A DNA stretch of 64,000 bases from Sphingopyxis sp. H053 (GTDB taxonomy: Bacteria > Pseudomonadota > Alphaproteobacteria > Sphingomonadales > Sphingomonadaceae). The translations under genes and the position numbers were made by a program. Below are positions 34,275-43,433 of this stretch, piece after piece. How positions within the stretch are numbered: position 1 is the stretch's first letter; each line of letters begins with the position of its first letter. The notes beneath the pieces were generated by a model, which worked only from the letters and a program-made list of their open reading frames with translations, was not told the origin of the DNA and did no database searches. The DNA is taken from assembly GCF_001468225.1 (NCBI RefSeq), contig NZ_LNRU01000003.1, positions 124,001 through 188,000 on the forward strand, in the 5' to 3' direction.

Positions 34275-34757
34275 TCACCACACCGCGTCTCCATACCGTT
34301 TTCGGAGATGCAGAGCGACACCTTTGGCGTAGCGCGCCTGCCGCCAGGCCGTTGGACTATGATAGGCGCCGATCGCCTTCCAATAGTCGCCGGTGACGGC
34401 AAGCCCGGACAGGAAGATCCAGCGCGCGGCTTCGGCGTTGAAGCAGGCATCATTCTGAAGCCAATATCGGACATGCGCTTCCGGTCGCTTCACCAGCGCC
34501 GCAATTTTCGGAACCCACCAGCTGTTCACCTGCAACGGCCCGAGATCATGCGTGCCGTTAGTGTTGGCGACTGCTGCCCCGATCCAGCCGCCCTCCTGAT
34601 CGCGCAGTCCCCAAAGGGTACGCTCAAGCCATTTATGCCCCTTGGCCGCCTGACGGATGCAGACAGCAACATCGGCTTCGCGTGCGGCGTTGGGCAAACC
34701 CGCCAAGGCGCTGTTCGCCGTTCCGAGCGCAGAAAGCAGGAGAAGACAAGTCCGCAT
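34275..34757 (-). CDS. Lytic transglycosylase (conjugation-associated, SLT-like)
   Basis: The 160-residue protein begins MRTCLLLLSALGTANSALAG, a signal peptide. It contains GLRDQEGGWIGAA (catalytic glutamate), NTNGTHDLGPLQVNSWW and a C-terminal AIGAYHSPTAWRQARYA. This is the C51/SLT lysozyme-like pattern of VirB1, TrbN and P19, which open peptidoglycan locally for the transfer machine. The start at 34757 has GGAGG nine bases upstream. The frame is also open to an ATG at 34874 that overlaps the relaxase stop by four bases, so a longer coupled form of 199 residues is possible. It is last in the leftward mob operon. Confidence 0.85.
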   Translation of the reverse strand: MRTCLLLLSALGTANSALAGLPNAAREADVAVCIRQAAKGHKWLERTLWGLRDQEGGWIGAAVANTNGTHDLGPLQVNSWWVPKIAALVKRPEAHVRYWLQNDACFNAEAARWIFLSGLAVTGDYWKAIGAYHSPTAWRQARYAKGVALHLRKRYGDAVW

Positions 34758-34870
34758 TTTCCTTACGCCTCCCCCAGTGCGGTATCCGCGCGCAGCACCT
34801 GGTCGCACGGCTGTTGCGAGCCATGCGATTGCGGCCGTAGTCGCGTCAGTCACGACAAGCACCTGGCCGT

Positions 34871-37801
34871 TCATCGGTCATGTCCTCGGGAGGGTTCGCG
34901 CGATGGCGACGGCGTTTTCTCAGGCTCAGCCGGTGGGCGGTCCGCGAGCACCCCGCGGAGATAGCCGTCGAAACGGTCGGCGATCTTATGGGCGCGTCCC
35001 GCCAGCCGCTCGGCTAGGCTCGCTGGCCGGAGTATCTCTTCCCACCCTCGCTCGCGTGCAGCGCGTTGCTCGGCGCGTTCAACGCGGCGGCGCATCATCT
35101 CGTCACGCGCGCCGTCGAGCCGGATGCCGTGCCGCTCGCTGCACGCCTTCTGACTGTCGCGCAGAAGTCGCCCGAGGCCTTCTAGGGCTGACGTCTTTTC
35201 GCCGGACCGAAGGGCTAGTTTCTCGGCGAGACGTTCGGGGTCTTCGGTCCAAAGCTTCACCCCGAACCGAGCGCGGGTGATGGCGGTATAAAAATTGTGA
35301 CCATTGACGAGACCCGAGTTCACCGGCGCGAGCACATAGACGCGGTCATAGGTCTTCGACTGCGACGAATAGACGGTTTCGGCATAGCCATGGTCCCAAG
35401 TCTTGTGGGCCGACAGGTCGATGGTCTGCGCCTCTGCCTTGCGATCCCACCGGATCGTCGCGAGGTTACCGTCGATCCGCTCGACCGTCCCGCGCTCAGC
35501 ATTCTTGAGGTCGAGCTCCTTCGCCGCGAGGCGCCACTGGATGCGGTCGCCGACCGCAAGGTCGCGCGTGTCGGCGACGAACACATTGACCTGGGCGGCG
35601 CGGCCCGTGCGCGGATTCCAGCGGATGGTGCGGCCATTCTCGTCGACCAGCCGGACAAGCTGCCGACCCCGGGCATCGCGTTCGATCCCGTCGACGCGAT
35701 ATTCGGCACCGCGCGAGATACCGAGACCCGCATCATCGCGCGCGAAGGTCACCACCTGCCCGCCCGAATAGAAGCGCGCGAACCGCTTTTCCTGATCGGT
35801 CATGCCCGACGGGGCGAGCATCTGGAGGCGCGTATCCTCGGCCGCGACGACACCTTCTTTCCGCAGGGCCTCGCGAATGCGCGTGTTGACGATCAGTCGG
35901 GTCGCGTTGTCGAGGACGAGGATGTTCGTCTTTGCCCTGCTTTCGGGTTTGAGGCGTGTCCATTCGGCGACCAAATTCTTCGCAAGCTCGGCCCCGCCCT
36001 CCCCGCTTACCACCTTGTCGAGATGGCTAAGCGAACGGGCATAGTCGCCGGCGCGCGCCGCGGCGACGGCATCCTTCATCGTCCGGGTTTGCTGGCGTAC
36101 GGCCTGGAGAAGCTCGCTCGTTGGGAGGCCGAGCTGCTGCATCAGCCAGAAGGCCTTGCCCTGTTCGATCGCGCCGGTCTGCTTGTTGTCGCCGAGGAGG
36201 ATAATCCGGGCGCCGGTGTCATGGCTGATCTGGAGCAGGCGCAGCGCCTGGCGATTCCCGAGCTGGCCCGCCTCGTCGACGACGAGCACATGACGACCGT
36301 CGATGTCATGGCCGCCACCGGCGAGCAGCATCGCGACGGTCCGGGAATCGATGGCGGCATCCTGACCGAGCTTCGCCGCGGCGGACGAGGTCGGTGCGAG
36401 CCCGATGAAGGTCCAGCTGGCGCCTGCGGCGTCCTTCAGTTCCCTGACGAGCGTCGATTTGCCCGAGCCCGCCACGCCGTGGACACCGACGATGCGGTCG
36501 CGCGACAAGGCGAGTTCGGATAGCACGCGGCGCTGATCGTCGTTGAGGATCGAGCCATCTAGCGCAGCGCCAATGCGATCGCGGTCCGCGAGCGGCACCG
36601 CATCGTCCAGACTGAGCGAGAGATGGGTCGAAAGCGCGATCTCGAGCCGCGCAGTGCGGACCGAGGTTCGACCGCGGGTCAGGACCGCATCGCCGGTTTG
36701 ATTCCGCGTCTTCAGCAGCTTGCGCCGTTCCTCATGCTGCGCGAGCAGTGGCAACACGTCGCCGAGACGCACCTCGCCGACGTGCGACGCGAGTCCCGTA
36801 CGCAGAAGGCGTCCGAGATTGTTGACCGCCTCGCGGGTCTCGGATTGGCGAAGTCCGAACAGCGTCGCGCGCCGCGCGACTGCAAGGTCGGCGGAATGCT
36901 CGCGCTCCCCTCGTTCATCCGCAGCCTGGCGCAGCGCGTCCAGCTCTGGTGCCTGCGAGTGCGCGCGGGCGTTCCACTGCGCGTGCAGCGCTTCAAGACC
37001 GACCTTCTGCTTGGCCGGGCGGGTTTGATAGAAGGCCGCCGTCCGCGCCGCCTGGCCTTCGAGCCCATGCTCCTTCGCATGGGCATTGATCTGCTCCGCC
37101 CGCTGCGACATCTCGGTGATGAGATCAGGCGGCACGCCCCTGATCTCGAACAGGCCCCTGCGCGGATCGAAGTCGATCGCATAGCCGAGGTCCCGAAGCC
37201 GATACGCGAGCTCGTTCCGGTAGATTTGTCCCGCGGTCATCTGTTCGGCGAACATCGCGCGCGTCTCGAGGCTGACCATCTGCGCATCGTCTCTGCAGTT
37301 CGTCATATTGAGGACCACGACATGGGTATGGAGATGCGGGTCGAGTTCGCGCGAGGCATGTTCCGTGAAGCGCGCGAACAGCAGCCGCCCGGTCGTCTCG
37401 TGCGTGACCTTGCCGTCCATCCGGCGGCGAAGCTCGGCATGCTCCTCGAGCCAGCCGAGCGCCGTGCCGACGGCGCGTTCGTGCGCGGCGATGATACGCT
37501 CGTCGCCCGCGACCAGCGCCATGATCGATATCGACTTGGGGGCATTGACCGCGAAGTCCCAGCCGGGGTGATGCTGGATTTCGCCGTCCTCGCGGTGGCG
37601 ACCGAGCTGCTGCTCACCGACCTTGCCTGCGAGCAGCCTCTGTAATGTCTTGCGGTCGACCGCACCCTCGAGCCCGAGGTCGGCGGCGATCTTGCCACCC
37701 CATTCCGAGTGCTCGTCACCGCCCTTGGTGTAATAATCGCCTATCGCATAATAGCGCGCGATATTGCCGGGCTTGCCGTAGAGGCGGACCGGATGGATCA
37801 T
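34871..37801 (-). CDS. traI: MobF-family conjugative relaxase (TraI/TrwC type)
   Basis: The 976-residue protein has an N-terminal TrwC relaxase domain. It starts MIHPVRLYGKPGNIARYYA (tyrosine pair near residues 17-18, also YY near 23) and has the metal-binding three-histidine motif DPHLHTHVVVLN. A helicase part follows with Walker A GVAGSGKSTLVREL and VLVVDEAGQLGNRQALRL, then a late VYSSQSKTYDRVYV. It nicks oriT, stays linked to the 5' end and unwinds DNA for transfer. The start overlaps traD by four bases. The frame appears complete. Together with traD it defines the mobilisation half of the element. Confidence 0.95.
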   Translation of the reverse strand: MIHPVRLYGKPGNIARYYAIGDYYTKGGDEHSEWGGKIAADLGLEGAVDRKTLQRLLAGKVGEQQLGRHREDGEIQHHPGWDFAVNAPKSISIMALVAGDERIIAAHERAVGTALGWLEEHAELRRRMDGKVTHETTGRLLFARFTEHASRELDPHLHTHVVVLNMTNCRDDAQMVSLETRAMFAEQMTAGQIYRNELAYRLRDLGYAIDFDPRRGLFEIRGVPPDLITEMSQRAEQINAHAKEHGLEGQAARTAAFYQTRPAKQKVGLEALHAQWNARAHSQAPELDALRQAADERGEREHSADLAVARRATLFGLRQSETREAVNNLGRLLRTGLASHVGEVRLGDVLPLLAQHEERRKLLKTRNQTGDAVLTRGRTSVRTARLEIALSTHLSLSLDDAVPLADRDRIGAALDGSILNDDQRRVLSELALSRDRIVGVHGVAGSGKSTLVRELKDAAGASWTFIGLAPTSSAAAKLGQDAAIDSRTVAMLLAGGGHDIDGRHVLVVDEAGQLGNRQALRLLQISHDTGARIILLGDNKQTGAIEQGKAFWLMQQLGLPTSELLQAVRQQTRTMKDAVAAARAGDYARSLSHLDKVVSGEGGAELAKNLVAEWTRLKPESRAKTNILVLDNATRLIVNTRIREALRKEGVVAAEDTRLQMLAPSGMTDQEKRFARFYSGGQVVTFARDDAGLGISRGAEYRVDGIERDARGRQLVRLVDENGRTIRWNPRTGRAAQVNVFVADTRDLAVGDRIQWRLAAKELDLKNAERGTVERIDGNLATIRWDRKAEAQTIDLSAHKTWDHGYAETVYSSQSKTYDRVYVLAPVNSGLVNGHNFYTAITRARFGVKLWTEDPERLAEKLALRSGEKTSALEGLGRLLRDSQKACSERHGIRLDGARDEMMRRRVERAEQRAARERGWEEILRPASLAERLAGRAHKIADRFDGYLRGVLADRPPAEPEKTPSPSREPSRGHDR

Positions 37802-39819
37802 GCCGGCTTCGCCGGTCTGCGGCGACCGCCCGGGCGGCCATGCTGGCGGAGATTATGCGTCCAGGGCGGCGCGATGATTTCGAAGGCTGCCGGCGGCGAT
37901 GCGGGCGGCGTGGCGCCCTGCCCTTCCGCACCCCTACTGCCCTTGTCGCCCGATTCCCGGCCCCGACCCGGCCCCGTCTGCAACTTGAGCGGCAGTTCTG
38001 GGTTCGCACTATTATCCACCTGCTTGCCGGACCGTTTTCGGGGCGCGACAGGTTTGTTCGTTTCCGCAGCCGGCGCTTCCTGCGGCGCGGCGAAACGGAG
38101 CGGTGGGCGGGTTCGCTCGATGAACGCGTCGCAGATCGAGGGCACCCTGTTATATTTGTCGGCGAAGCGGATCACCGGCAGATTGCGGCCGAATCGGAGA
38201 TAGCCCGCGAGGTTCGGGAGGTTGGTGACCTCGGTGTGCATGACGAGCGGCCGCGTCACCTGGATGCGGCTGAGATTGACCCCGTCGCGCATGTCATTGA
38301 CGCCGTAGCTCATCCCCTCATTGGCCTCGACCTGCTCGACCTGGCCGAGGTTCTTCGAGACATGCTCCGCCGTGTCGGTGTCGTTCGCCCGGAGCGCCAC
38401 CCAGGTCGAGCAATAGCCGGTGATGGCGGCGGCATCCTCCTTGCCGTAAGTCGCCCGGAGCTGGGGATAGGACTGGAACCCCAATATGCCGCAACCGCCA
38501 TATTTACGGGCGCGGGCGAGAAAATCCGATAGCGAGGGAAGCTTCTGCAGGCTGGGGAGTTCGTCGATCACGCAGTAGAGGCGGCGATCGCGATTGGGCT
38601 TCAGACTCATGATCGCGCTGATCGCAATGTCGAGCCACACGGTGATCAGGGGCCGAAGCGAAGGAAGCTGGTCGGCCTTGACCGTGATGAACAGCCAGCT
38701 GTCATCGCCCTCGGTGGTTACCCAGTCGCGGATCGAAAGCCCGTCCTCGGTATCGTCAAGATAGGCGAAGCTACGCATGACCGAAGCAAGTTCGGCCTGG
38801 ACGCCCGCCGAGGTGCGCTCGCCCTCGGTCGAGATGAACGCCGCCGCATCGGTTCCCGCGGCGAAGGCCGAGAGCTCCTTGAGCGGGGAGCGCACGACGG
38901 TGCGCAGCAAGATCGACACATAGGTGCGCCCCTGCGCCGCGAGCTTGCGCAACACCGCGACCAGGGTGCCGCGCGCCGCCTTTGGCCAGAAGGGATCGCC
39001 ATGCTTGTCGGGGATCGTCGATTCCGCAATCTGGTCGTAATGATAGTCCTTCGGGACATCGACCCAGGGCGACCAGACCGCGCTGCGTTCGTCGAGCGGA
39101 TTGAGGAGAATGTCCTTCTTCTCCCGGTAGAATTTCTCGACGAAGGTCCCCGCGGTATCATAGACGATCGCACGCTTGCCCTTGGCGCGGATGCCTTCGA
39201 GCATCTTGACGATCATGTTGGTCTTGCCCGTTCCGGGGGCGCCGCAGATCAGAACATGCTCAGGCTCGAACGCGTGCGGGACATCGATGCCGCCGATCGT
39301 GAAGCTGCCCTTGTCCTCACCCCAGAGCGCCCGGCGCACCTGCCAGGCAGTCCCGAAACGGGCGCCGCGGATATATTCGTTGGAACCGAGCCCCCTGCCC
39401 ATCCGGGTGAAATAGAACCAGGCGACGATGAGCGCCGCGAGGGCGAACAGGCCCGCCAACACAGCGCCGCCGATGAGATCGGCTTCGAGCTTCTTCAGCG
39501 CTTCCTTGGCGACCATAGATTCGAGCAGCCAGTCGGCCGAGGTCCAATATTCTTGCCCAGAGGGGGTTCGGAAGAGGACCGGGTCGTTGGTCCCCGGAGC
39601 AGCGTCTGCCTTGAAGCTGGCTTCTACGAGCTTCATCAACACGAAGCGCTGATACTCATCCGACTTCTCAAACGCATACCAAGCGGCGCCGATGACCCAG
39701 ATGGCGAGCCCCGCAAGCACCGTCTGGAAGAAAACCTGGGTGGTCATGCGGACATTGTGGACGATCGCCTGGCCGCCCCGCGTCCAACTCCCAAGCGTGT
39801 CGTTGCGGAAGATGCTCAT
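37798..39819 (-). CDS. traD: Type IV coupling protein TraD
   Basis: The 673-residue protein has two N-terminal membrane helices (TVLAGLAIWVIGAAWYAF and GGAVLAGLFALAALIVAWFYF). Walker A ICGAPGTGKTNMIVKML, Walker B LYCVIDELPSLQKLPSL and a downstream FQSYPQLRATYG motif follow, then a charged C-terminal tail. This is the hexameric ATPase that links the relaxosome to the secretion channel. Its start overlaps the accessory gene, and its stop overlaps the relaxase gene by four bases, so the three form one leftward operon. Confidence 0.95.
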   Translation of the reverse strand: MSIFRNDTLGSWTRGGQAIVHNVRMTTQVFFQTVLAGLAIWVIGAAWYAFEKSDEYQRFVLMKLVEASFKADAAPGTNDPVLFRTPSGQEYWTSADWLLESMVAKEALKKLEADLIGGAVLAGLFALAALIVAWFYFTRMGRGLGSNEYIRGARFGTAWQVRRALWGEDKGSFTIGGIDVPHAFEPEHVLICGAPGTGKTNMIVKMLEGIRAKGKRAIVYDTAGTFVEKFYREKKDILLNPLDERSAVWSPWVDVPKDYHYDQIAESTIPDKHGDPFWPKAARGTLVAVLRKLAAQGRTYVSILLRTVVRSPLKELSAFAAGTDAAAFISTEGERTSAGVQAELASVMRSFAYLDDTEDGLSIRDWVTTEGDDSWLFITVKADQLPSLRPLITVWLDIAISAIMSLKPNRDRRLYCVIDELPSLQKLPSLSDFLARARKYGGCGILGFQSYPQLRATYGKEDAAAITGYCSTWVALRANDTDTAEHVSKNLGQVEQVEANEGMSYGVNDMRDGVNLSRIQVTRPLVMHTEVTNLPNLAGYLRFGRNLPVIRFADKYNRVPSICDAFIERTRPPLRFAAPQEAPAAETNKPVAPRKRSGKQVDNSANPELPLKLQTGPGRGRESGDKGSRGAEGQGATPPASPPAAFEIIAPPWTHNLRQHGRPGGRRRPAKPA

Positions 39820-40139
39820 GCCCGCCTCCCTCCCCCCGCACCGGGGAGATCTTCAGCCGCAACCAGCCCCCGATCGAGGAGCAGGCGGCGCGTGTCCTCC
39901 ATCCCTTTCGCGAGGCTCTCGGGCGCGCGGGCGCCGACATCGCTTGCAACGATCGCCAGCATCTGGATGACCGTCGAATGGAGTTCGTCGAAGCGGGCAT
40001 GGAAGCCGAAGGGGTCGGCGCCATCGAGCTGCTCGAGCGCATCGCGGACATAGGTCGCGGTCGGCATGCCAGCGGAATCGGCATCGGCGACCAGCCGATC
40101 ATAGAAGGCGTCGTCGAGACGTATGGTCAATCTTGCCAC
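39816..40139 (-). CDS. Ribbon-helix-helix relaxosome accessory protein
   Basis: The 107-residue protein starts MARLTIRLDDAFYDRLVADA, the beta strand and first helix of a ribbon-helix-helix domain. A helical C-terminal region follows (FDELHSTVIQMLAIVASDVG). The GTG start at 40139 has AGGAG seven bases upstream. Small RHH proteins (TraM/TraY/MobC/TrwA types) bind oriT and help the relaxase. Its place at the head of the traD-traI operon next to a hairpin-rich non-coding region supports that role. The DNA sites are unknown. Confidence 0.75.
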   Translation of the reverse strand: MARLTIRLDDAFYDRLVADADSAGMPTATYVRDALEQLDGADPFGFHARFDELHSTVIQMLAIVASDVGARAPESLAKGMEDTRRLLLDRGLVAAEDLPGAGGGRRA

Positions 40140-40614
40140 GGCAAGCTCCTGGGTTGGAGCTTCGGCAAGAGGACATGAAGCAGAGCTACTATAGCCGAGA
40201 GAGGGCTATTTTCCAATAGCTTAAGCTGGCTGTCGCGGCTGCCGGAAGATGCCAAGCCTTATCAGCGCCTTGGCGAGGCTGGTAGCCGGATGCTGCCGGT
40301 TCTGGCTGCCGCGGCCGCCAAGTGACGCCGACCGAGCCACCTTGGCAGGGCGGCTTCAAAGCGTTGTTTTACCGTGGAAACCCGAGCCGCAGCACCCGTG
40401 CGTAGGGTGCATTACAAACGCCAAAGGCGTGCGTCCGCCCCTCCGCAGCGACCCGTCGCTGCGATTGGCCTCGTGCCGGAAGGCGCGGGGCTCCCCGATA
40501 GGGGGCCTCTTCACTTGTCGGCGGCACGCCGACCATATCATTTGCCGTTTGCATCATGGGGGATCCCTTCATAGGAAAGCGGACGGTGGGCAGACCAAGT
40601 GAAGGAAACTGGTC
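40140..40614. other. Candidate origin of transfer (oriT) region
   Basis: This 475-base non-coding stretch lies between divergent mob genes. It contains a perfect 9-bp-arm hairpin (40444-40452 with 40455-40463, CGCAGCGAC arms), a 7-bp-arm hairpin (40517-40523 with 40527-40533) and a GGGGCTCCCC palindrome (around 40488-40497). GC-rich hairpins beside the relaxosome operon are typical of oriT. I do not recognise a known nic sequence; a run near 40409-40425 (GTGCGTAGGGTGCATTAC) is the part I would test first. The mob operon promoter must also lie here. Confidence 0.5.
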
Positions 40615-40860
40615 ATGCCCAAGAAGAGTGAACGCGAACGCCTTGCGGATCTCGAACTGCGTCAGAGCAAGGTCGCGGAAGAAGTGAAAAATGCCCGCCG
40701 CGCCCTGCGCGGCAGATATTCCCTGATCGTCATGGAGCTGCCCGTCGAGGGACTCACGGAACGCGAGTTTCGGGATGTCGTCGACCTTGCTATTCGCGCC
40801 GGTGGAACAGCGTCCATTGCGGCCCTCAAAGCCCTGCCGGGAATAGCCCCGAACAAATGA
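40615..40860 (+). CDS. Small conserved-looking protein beside oriT candidate
   Basis: The 81-residue protein starts MPKKSERERLADLELRQSKV and contains a charged helix, then MELPVEGLTEREFRDVVDLAIRAGG and ends KALPGIAPNK. AAGGA lies nine bases before the ATG. I do not recognise a family with certainty. Length, charge and its position divergent from the RHH-traD-traI operon resemble MobC/TraC-like accessory proteins of mobilisation loci. A role at oriT is therefore plausible but inferred only from context. Confidence 0.6.
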   Translation: MPKKSERERLADLELRQSKVAEEVKNARRALRGRYSLIVMELPVEGLTEREFRDVVDLAIRAGGTASIAALKALPGIAPNK

Positions 40861-40951
40861 AGCCATCCCGAAGGGATGTCCCTGCGACGAGCACGGCGGA
40901 GCCGCGCACAGGAGGCCGGCGCCCCTGGGCGCCGCATCGCTGCCCGACGGA

Positions 40952-40969
40952 ACCGGGCCTTGGCCCGGT
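40952..40969. terminator. Hairpin downstream of the small mob-side gene
   Basis: Perfect 8-bp arms ACCGGGCC and GGCCCGGT flank a TT loop about 90 bases after the 40860 stop. No T-run follows, so termination function is uncertain. Confidence 0.35.
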
Positions 40970-41000
40970 CCCTTGAGGGCGGCGAAACAAAGCGCGACAA

Positions 41001-41050
41001 AAGAAAATGGGCGGGGCCACTCCGGGGGTGATCCCGGAACGGCCCCGCCC
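41001..41050 (-). terminator. Rho-independent terminator of the regulator operon
   Basis: On the minus strand, 10-bp arms GGGCGGGGCC (41041-41050 paired with 41009-41018) are followed by ATTTTCTT (41008-41001). It starts six bases after the stop of the leftward 67-residue gene. Confidence 0.75.
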
Positions 41051-41055
41051 TTCGA

Positions 41056-41259
41056 TCAGCTCGCCCAATGAGCCGGGCCATCGTAAAGTGATAGCAGCAT
41101 GGGCTGAACGCCCACCGACCTCAGCACCCGCACGAGTTGTGACTGCACCCCCGTTCCTTCGGCGACGACCGCATCGACGGGCTGCAATCGCGCAATCTGT
41201 CCGTTGCGGACGAACCCTGCGCGCTTACGGGCGGGAAGGTGGGAGATGTCGGTGCGCAT
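41056..41259 (-). CDS. Small protein of unknown function
   Basis: The 67-residue protein reads MRTDISHLPARKRAGFVRNG and ends LLSLYDGPAHWAS. AAGGA lies six bases before the ATG, and a clear terminator follows the stop, so it is a real gene. No family is recognised. The N-terminal basic stretch could contact nucleic acid. It is the second gene of a leftward pair behind a sigma-like protein (29-base gap) and probably belongs to the element's regulatory unit. Confidence 0.6.
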   Translation of the reverse strand: MRTDISHLPARKRAGFVRNGQIARLQPVDAVVAEGTGVQSQLVRVLRSVGVQPMLLSLYDGPAHWAS

Positions 41260-41288
41260 GGCAATCCTTCCTGCATGACCTGGGCACC

Positions 41289-41750
41289 TCAGGCAATGGG
41301 CGAGGCATCATTGTTCGGCTGGATATCGGGATATAGCGCCCGATCGAGAGCGACGAGTGCTGCGGCAAGTTCGCGGCGCACCGCATCCTCGGAAATAGCG
41401 AGCCGTGCCGCAATCGACGAATAATCGAGGCGATCGCGGCAGTGCAATGTGAACACCTCGCGAGCAAATAGCGGCAGTTCGGCGATGGCGACTGCGAGGC
41501 GTTCGGGATCGATCTCCAATGAAATTCGATCGGGGATGCTCAATTGCCCGTCATGCGCCCAGCTGTGCGAAGCAGCCCCCATGATTTCTGCTGGCGCGGT
41601 GCTGTCGACCTCGGCGCTGAGTATCGCCTGCACGCGCGCGATAAGATCGCGGCGTCGCCGTCGGCGGCCGAGGCCACCAACCAGTCTGGCATAGTCGATG
41701 AGTTGGTCGCGCAGATCGACGAGCAGCGCGTATAGATGGTTGGTTCCCAT
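41289..41750 (-). CDS. Sigma-70 region 4-like regulatory protein
   Basis: The 153-residue protein has a C-terminal helix-turn-helix typical of sigma factor region 4: IAELPLFAREVFTLHCRDRLDYSSIAARLAISEDAVRRELAAAL. A clear region 2 is missing, although the N-terminal GLGRRRRRRDLIARVQAIL is basic. It could be a reduced ECF-like factor or a repressor using this fold. AAGGA lies about nine bases before the ATG at 41750. It is encoded next to the excisionase-like gene in divergent orientation. A role in switching element genes is inferred. Confidence 0.65.
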   Translation of the reverse strand: MGTNHLYALLVDLRDQLIDYARLVGGLGRRRRRRDLIARVQAILSAEVDSTAPAEIMGAASHSWAHDGQLSIPDRISLEIDPERLAVAIAELPLFAREVFTLHCRDRLDYSSIAARLAISEDAVRRELAAALVALDRALYPDIQPNNDASPIA

Positions 41751-42000
41751 GTGATATATCCTTGGCTGGAGCCGAGGGTCCGGCGGCGCATTGCCCGCCT
41801 CCCTCAGCCCCGCCCATCCACCTCCCCTCCACCTATCTCGACTTGAGCGCTCGGCACGTCGATGCCTCCCGGCGGCAAGATCATGCCCTCATCGTTGATC
41901 GCGTGACGGAACCGAGAAAATATTGTCACGGTCGGATGCACAGATCGGAGCGGGGCTGAGTTCACGACCGCGAAGAAACCAGCGAACGAAGGCATGGTCG

Positions 42001-42201
42001 ATGCCAGAACCCCCTCCCAACCAGCCAGAAGCGGTCGTGATCGAGCCATTGACGGTCCGGATTTCTACCGCGGTCCAACTCACCGGCATCAGCCGGTCCA
42101 GGATATATGAGCTGATAGAATCGGGCGACCTCGAGACCGTCAAGGTCGGCCGATCCACATTGATTCCCTATAAGAGCCTCAAGACGCTCACTCGGACCTA
42201 G
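42001..42201 (+). CDS. AlpA/MerR-like excisionase (recombination directionality factor)
   Basis: The 66-residue protein contains VRISTAVQLTGISRSRIYELIESGDLETVKVGRSTLIPYKSL. This is the winged helix-turn-helix of the excisionase/AlpA family, which bends DNA at attachment sites and switches the integrase to excision. The start at 42001 is the last sensible ATG; the frame is open to 41923. Its stop overlaps the convergent integrase stop by four bases. Expression of the two genes may therefore interfere, a simple way to control direction. Confidence 0.8.
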   Translation: MPEPPPNQPEAVVIEPLTVRISTAVQLTGISRSRIYELIESGDLETVKVGRSTLIPYKSLKTLTRT

Positions 42202-43433
42202 CGCGCAGAGTGCCCGCTTTGGCGGAAGTCTGGCCGCAAAATCTGGGCGCCATCGCGCAACTGATCGAGATAGTCCGACCAATGCTGCATCATGCGAACC
42301 CGTTCGTCCCAATACTCGCCGCGCGTGTAGGCTCGGCGCACCTGGGACGCATCGAGATGCGCCAGTTGTTTCTCGATCGTGTCGGCATTCCAGATACCCA
42401 TCTCATTGAGCAGCGTGGCGGCCATCGCCCGAAAGCCGTGGGCCGTCATCTCGTCACGGCTATATCCGAGTCGCCGCAGCGCCGCGTTCACCGTGTTTTC
42501 CGACATGCAGCGCTGGATCGTCCGAAACGAGGGAAAAAGATACCGCCCGTGACCGGTCAGCGCATGAAGCTCTTCCAGGATTTCGAGGACTTGTCGCGAC
42601 AAGGGAACCCGGTGCGGCCGCCCCATCTTCATTTTCTCTGCCGGGATGGACCAAAGCGCCGCATCCACGTCGACCTCTGCCCATTCCGCCTTTCGCAATT
42701 CTCCGGGACGGACAAACACATGCGGCGATAGCCGAAGCGCGAGCGCGGTGATCTCATGTCCCGTATAGCCATCGATCGCGCGCAGAAGCTCTCCGGCCTC
42801 CTTGGCCGTCGTCACGGCTGCGTGATGTTTGACTTTCGGGGTCGTCAGCGCACCCCGAAGGTCTACGGCGACATCCCGATCAGTTCGAGCAGTTGCGATG
42901 GCGTAGCGGAACACCCTGCTGAGGACGCTCCGCATACGCCGCGCGCTCTCATAGCGCCCCGTAGCTTCCACCTTGCGGAGGACGGCCAAGGCTTCCTGAG
43001 GCGTGATATCGGCGATCGGCCGATTGCCGATCATGGGATAGGCGATGCCGAGCAGCCAGCGAATCTTGCGAAGCGTTGCGTGTGCCCTTTCCTCGCGCTC
43101 GTTCTTCGCGAACCATTCTTCGGCGATAGCCTTGAAACTATTATCGGCGGAAATCTTGCGCGTGATACGGACCACTCGCTTTTCCGCCGCGGGGTCGATC
43201 CCGGCGACGATCTTCTTGCGGGCCGCGTCGCGCAGCTCGCGCGCTGCGGCGAGGCTGACCTCGGGCCACGCTCCGAAATACAAGGTCTTCTGACGGCCGA
43301 GGTGGCGATAGTTCATTCGCCACAGTTTCGAGCCATTCGGCTGGACCGTGAGGTACAGCGCATCGGCGTCGGTCATCTTATAAGCCTTCGGCTGAGGCTT
43401 GGCGTTGGAAATCTGAACATAGCTGAGTGACAT
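42198..43433 (-). CDS. int: P4-type tyrosine recombinase (site-specific integrase)
   Basis: The 411-residue protein has the DUF4102-type N-terminal arm-binding domain (ADALYLTVQPNGSKLWRMNY, LYFGAWPEVSLAAARELRDAA), a SAM-like core-binding domain and a catalytic domain. The catalytic residues are R242 (VRPGELRKAEW), a lysine in KMKMGRPH, H332/R335 (HGFRAMAATLL), H359 (LAHLD) and Y369 (RRAYTRG). All are present. P4-type integrases insert elements at tRNA 3' ends. The gene starts 175 bases from tRNA-Leu and is preceded by a set of GATGGT repeats. Confidence 0.95.
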   Translation of the reverse strand: MSLSYVQISNAKPQPKAYKMTDADALYLTVQPNGSKLWRMNYRHLGRQKTLYFGAWPEVSLAAARELRDAARKKIVAGIDPAAEKRVVRITRKISADNSFKAIAEEWFAKNEREERAHATLRKIRWLLGIAYPMIGNRPIADITPQEALAVLRKVEATGRYESARRMRSVLSRVFRYAIATARTDRDVAVDLRGALTTPKVKHHAAVTTAKEAGELLRAIDGYTGHEITALALRLSPHVFVRPGELRKAEWAEVDVDAALWSIPAEKMKMGRPHRVPLSRQVLEILEELHALTGHGRYLFPSFRTIQRCMSENTVNAALRRLGYSRDEMTAHGFRAMAATLLNEMGIWNADTIEKQLAHLDASQVRRAYTRGEYWDERVRMMQHWSDYLDQLRDGAQILRPDFRQSGHSAR

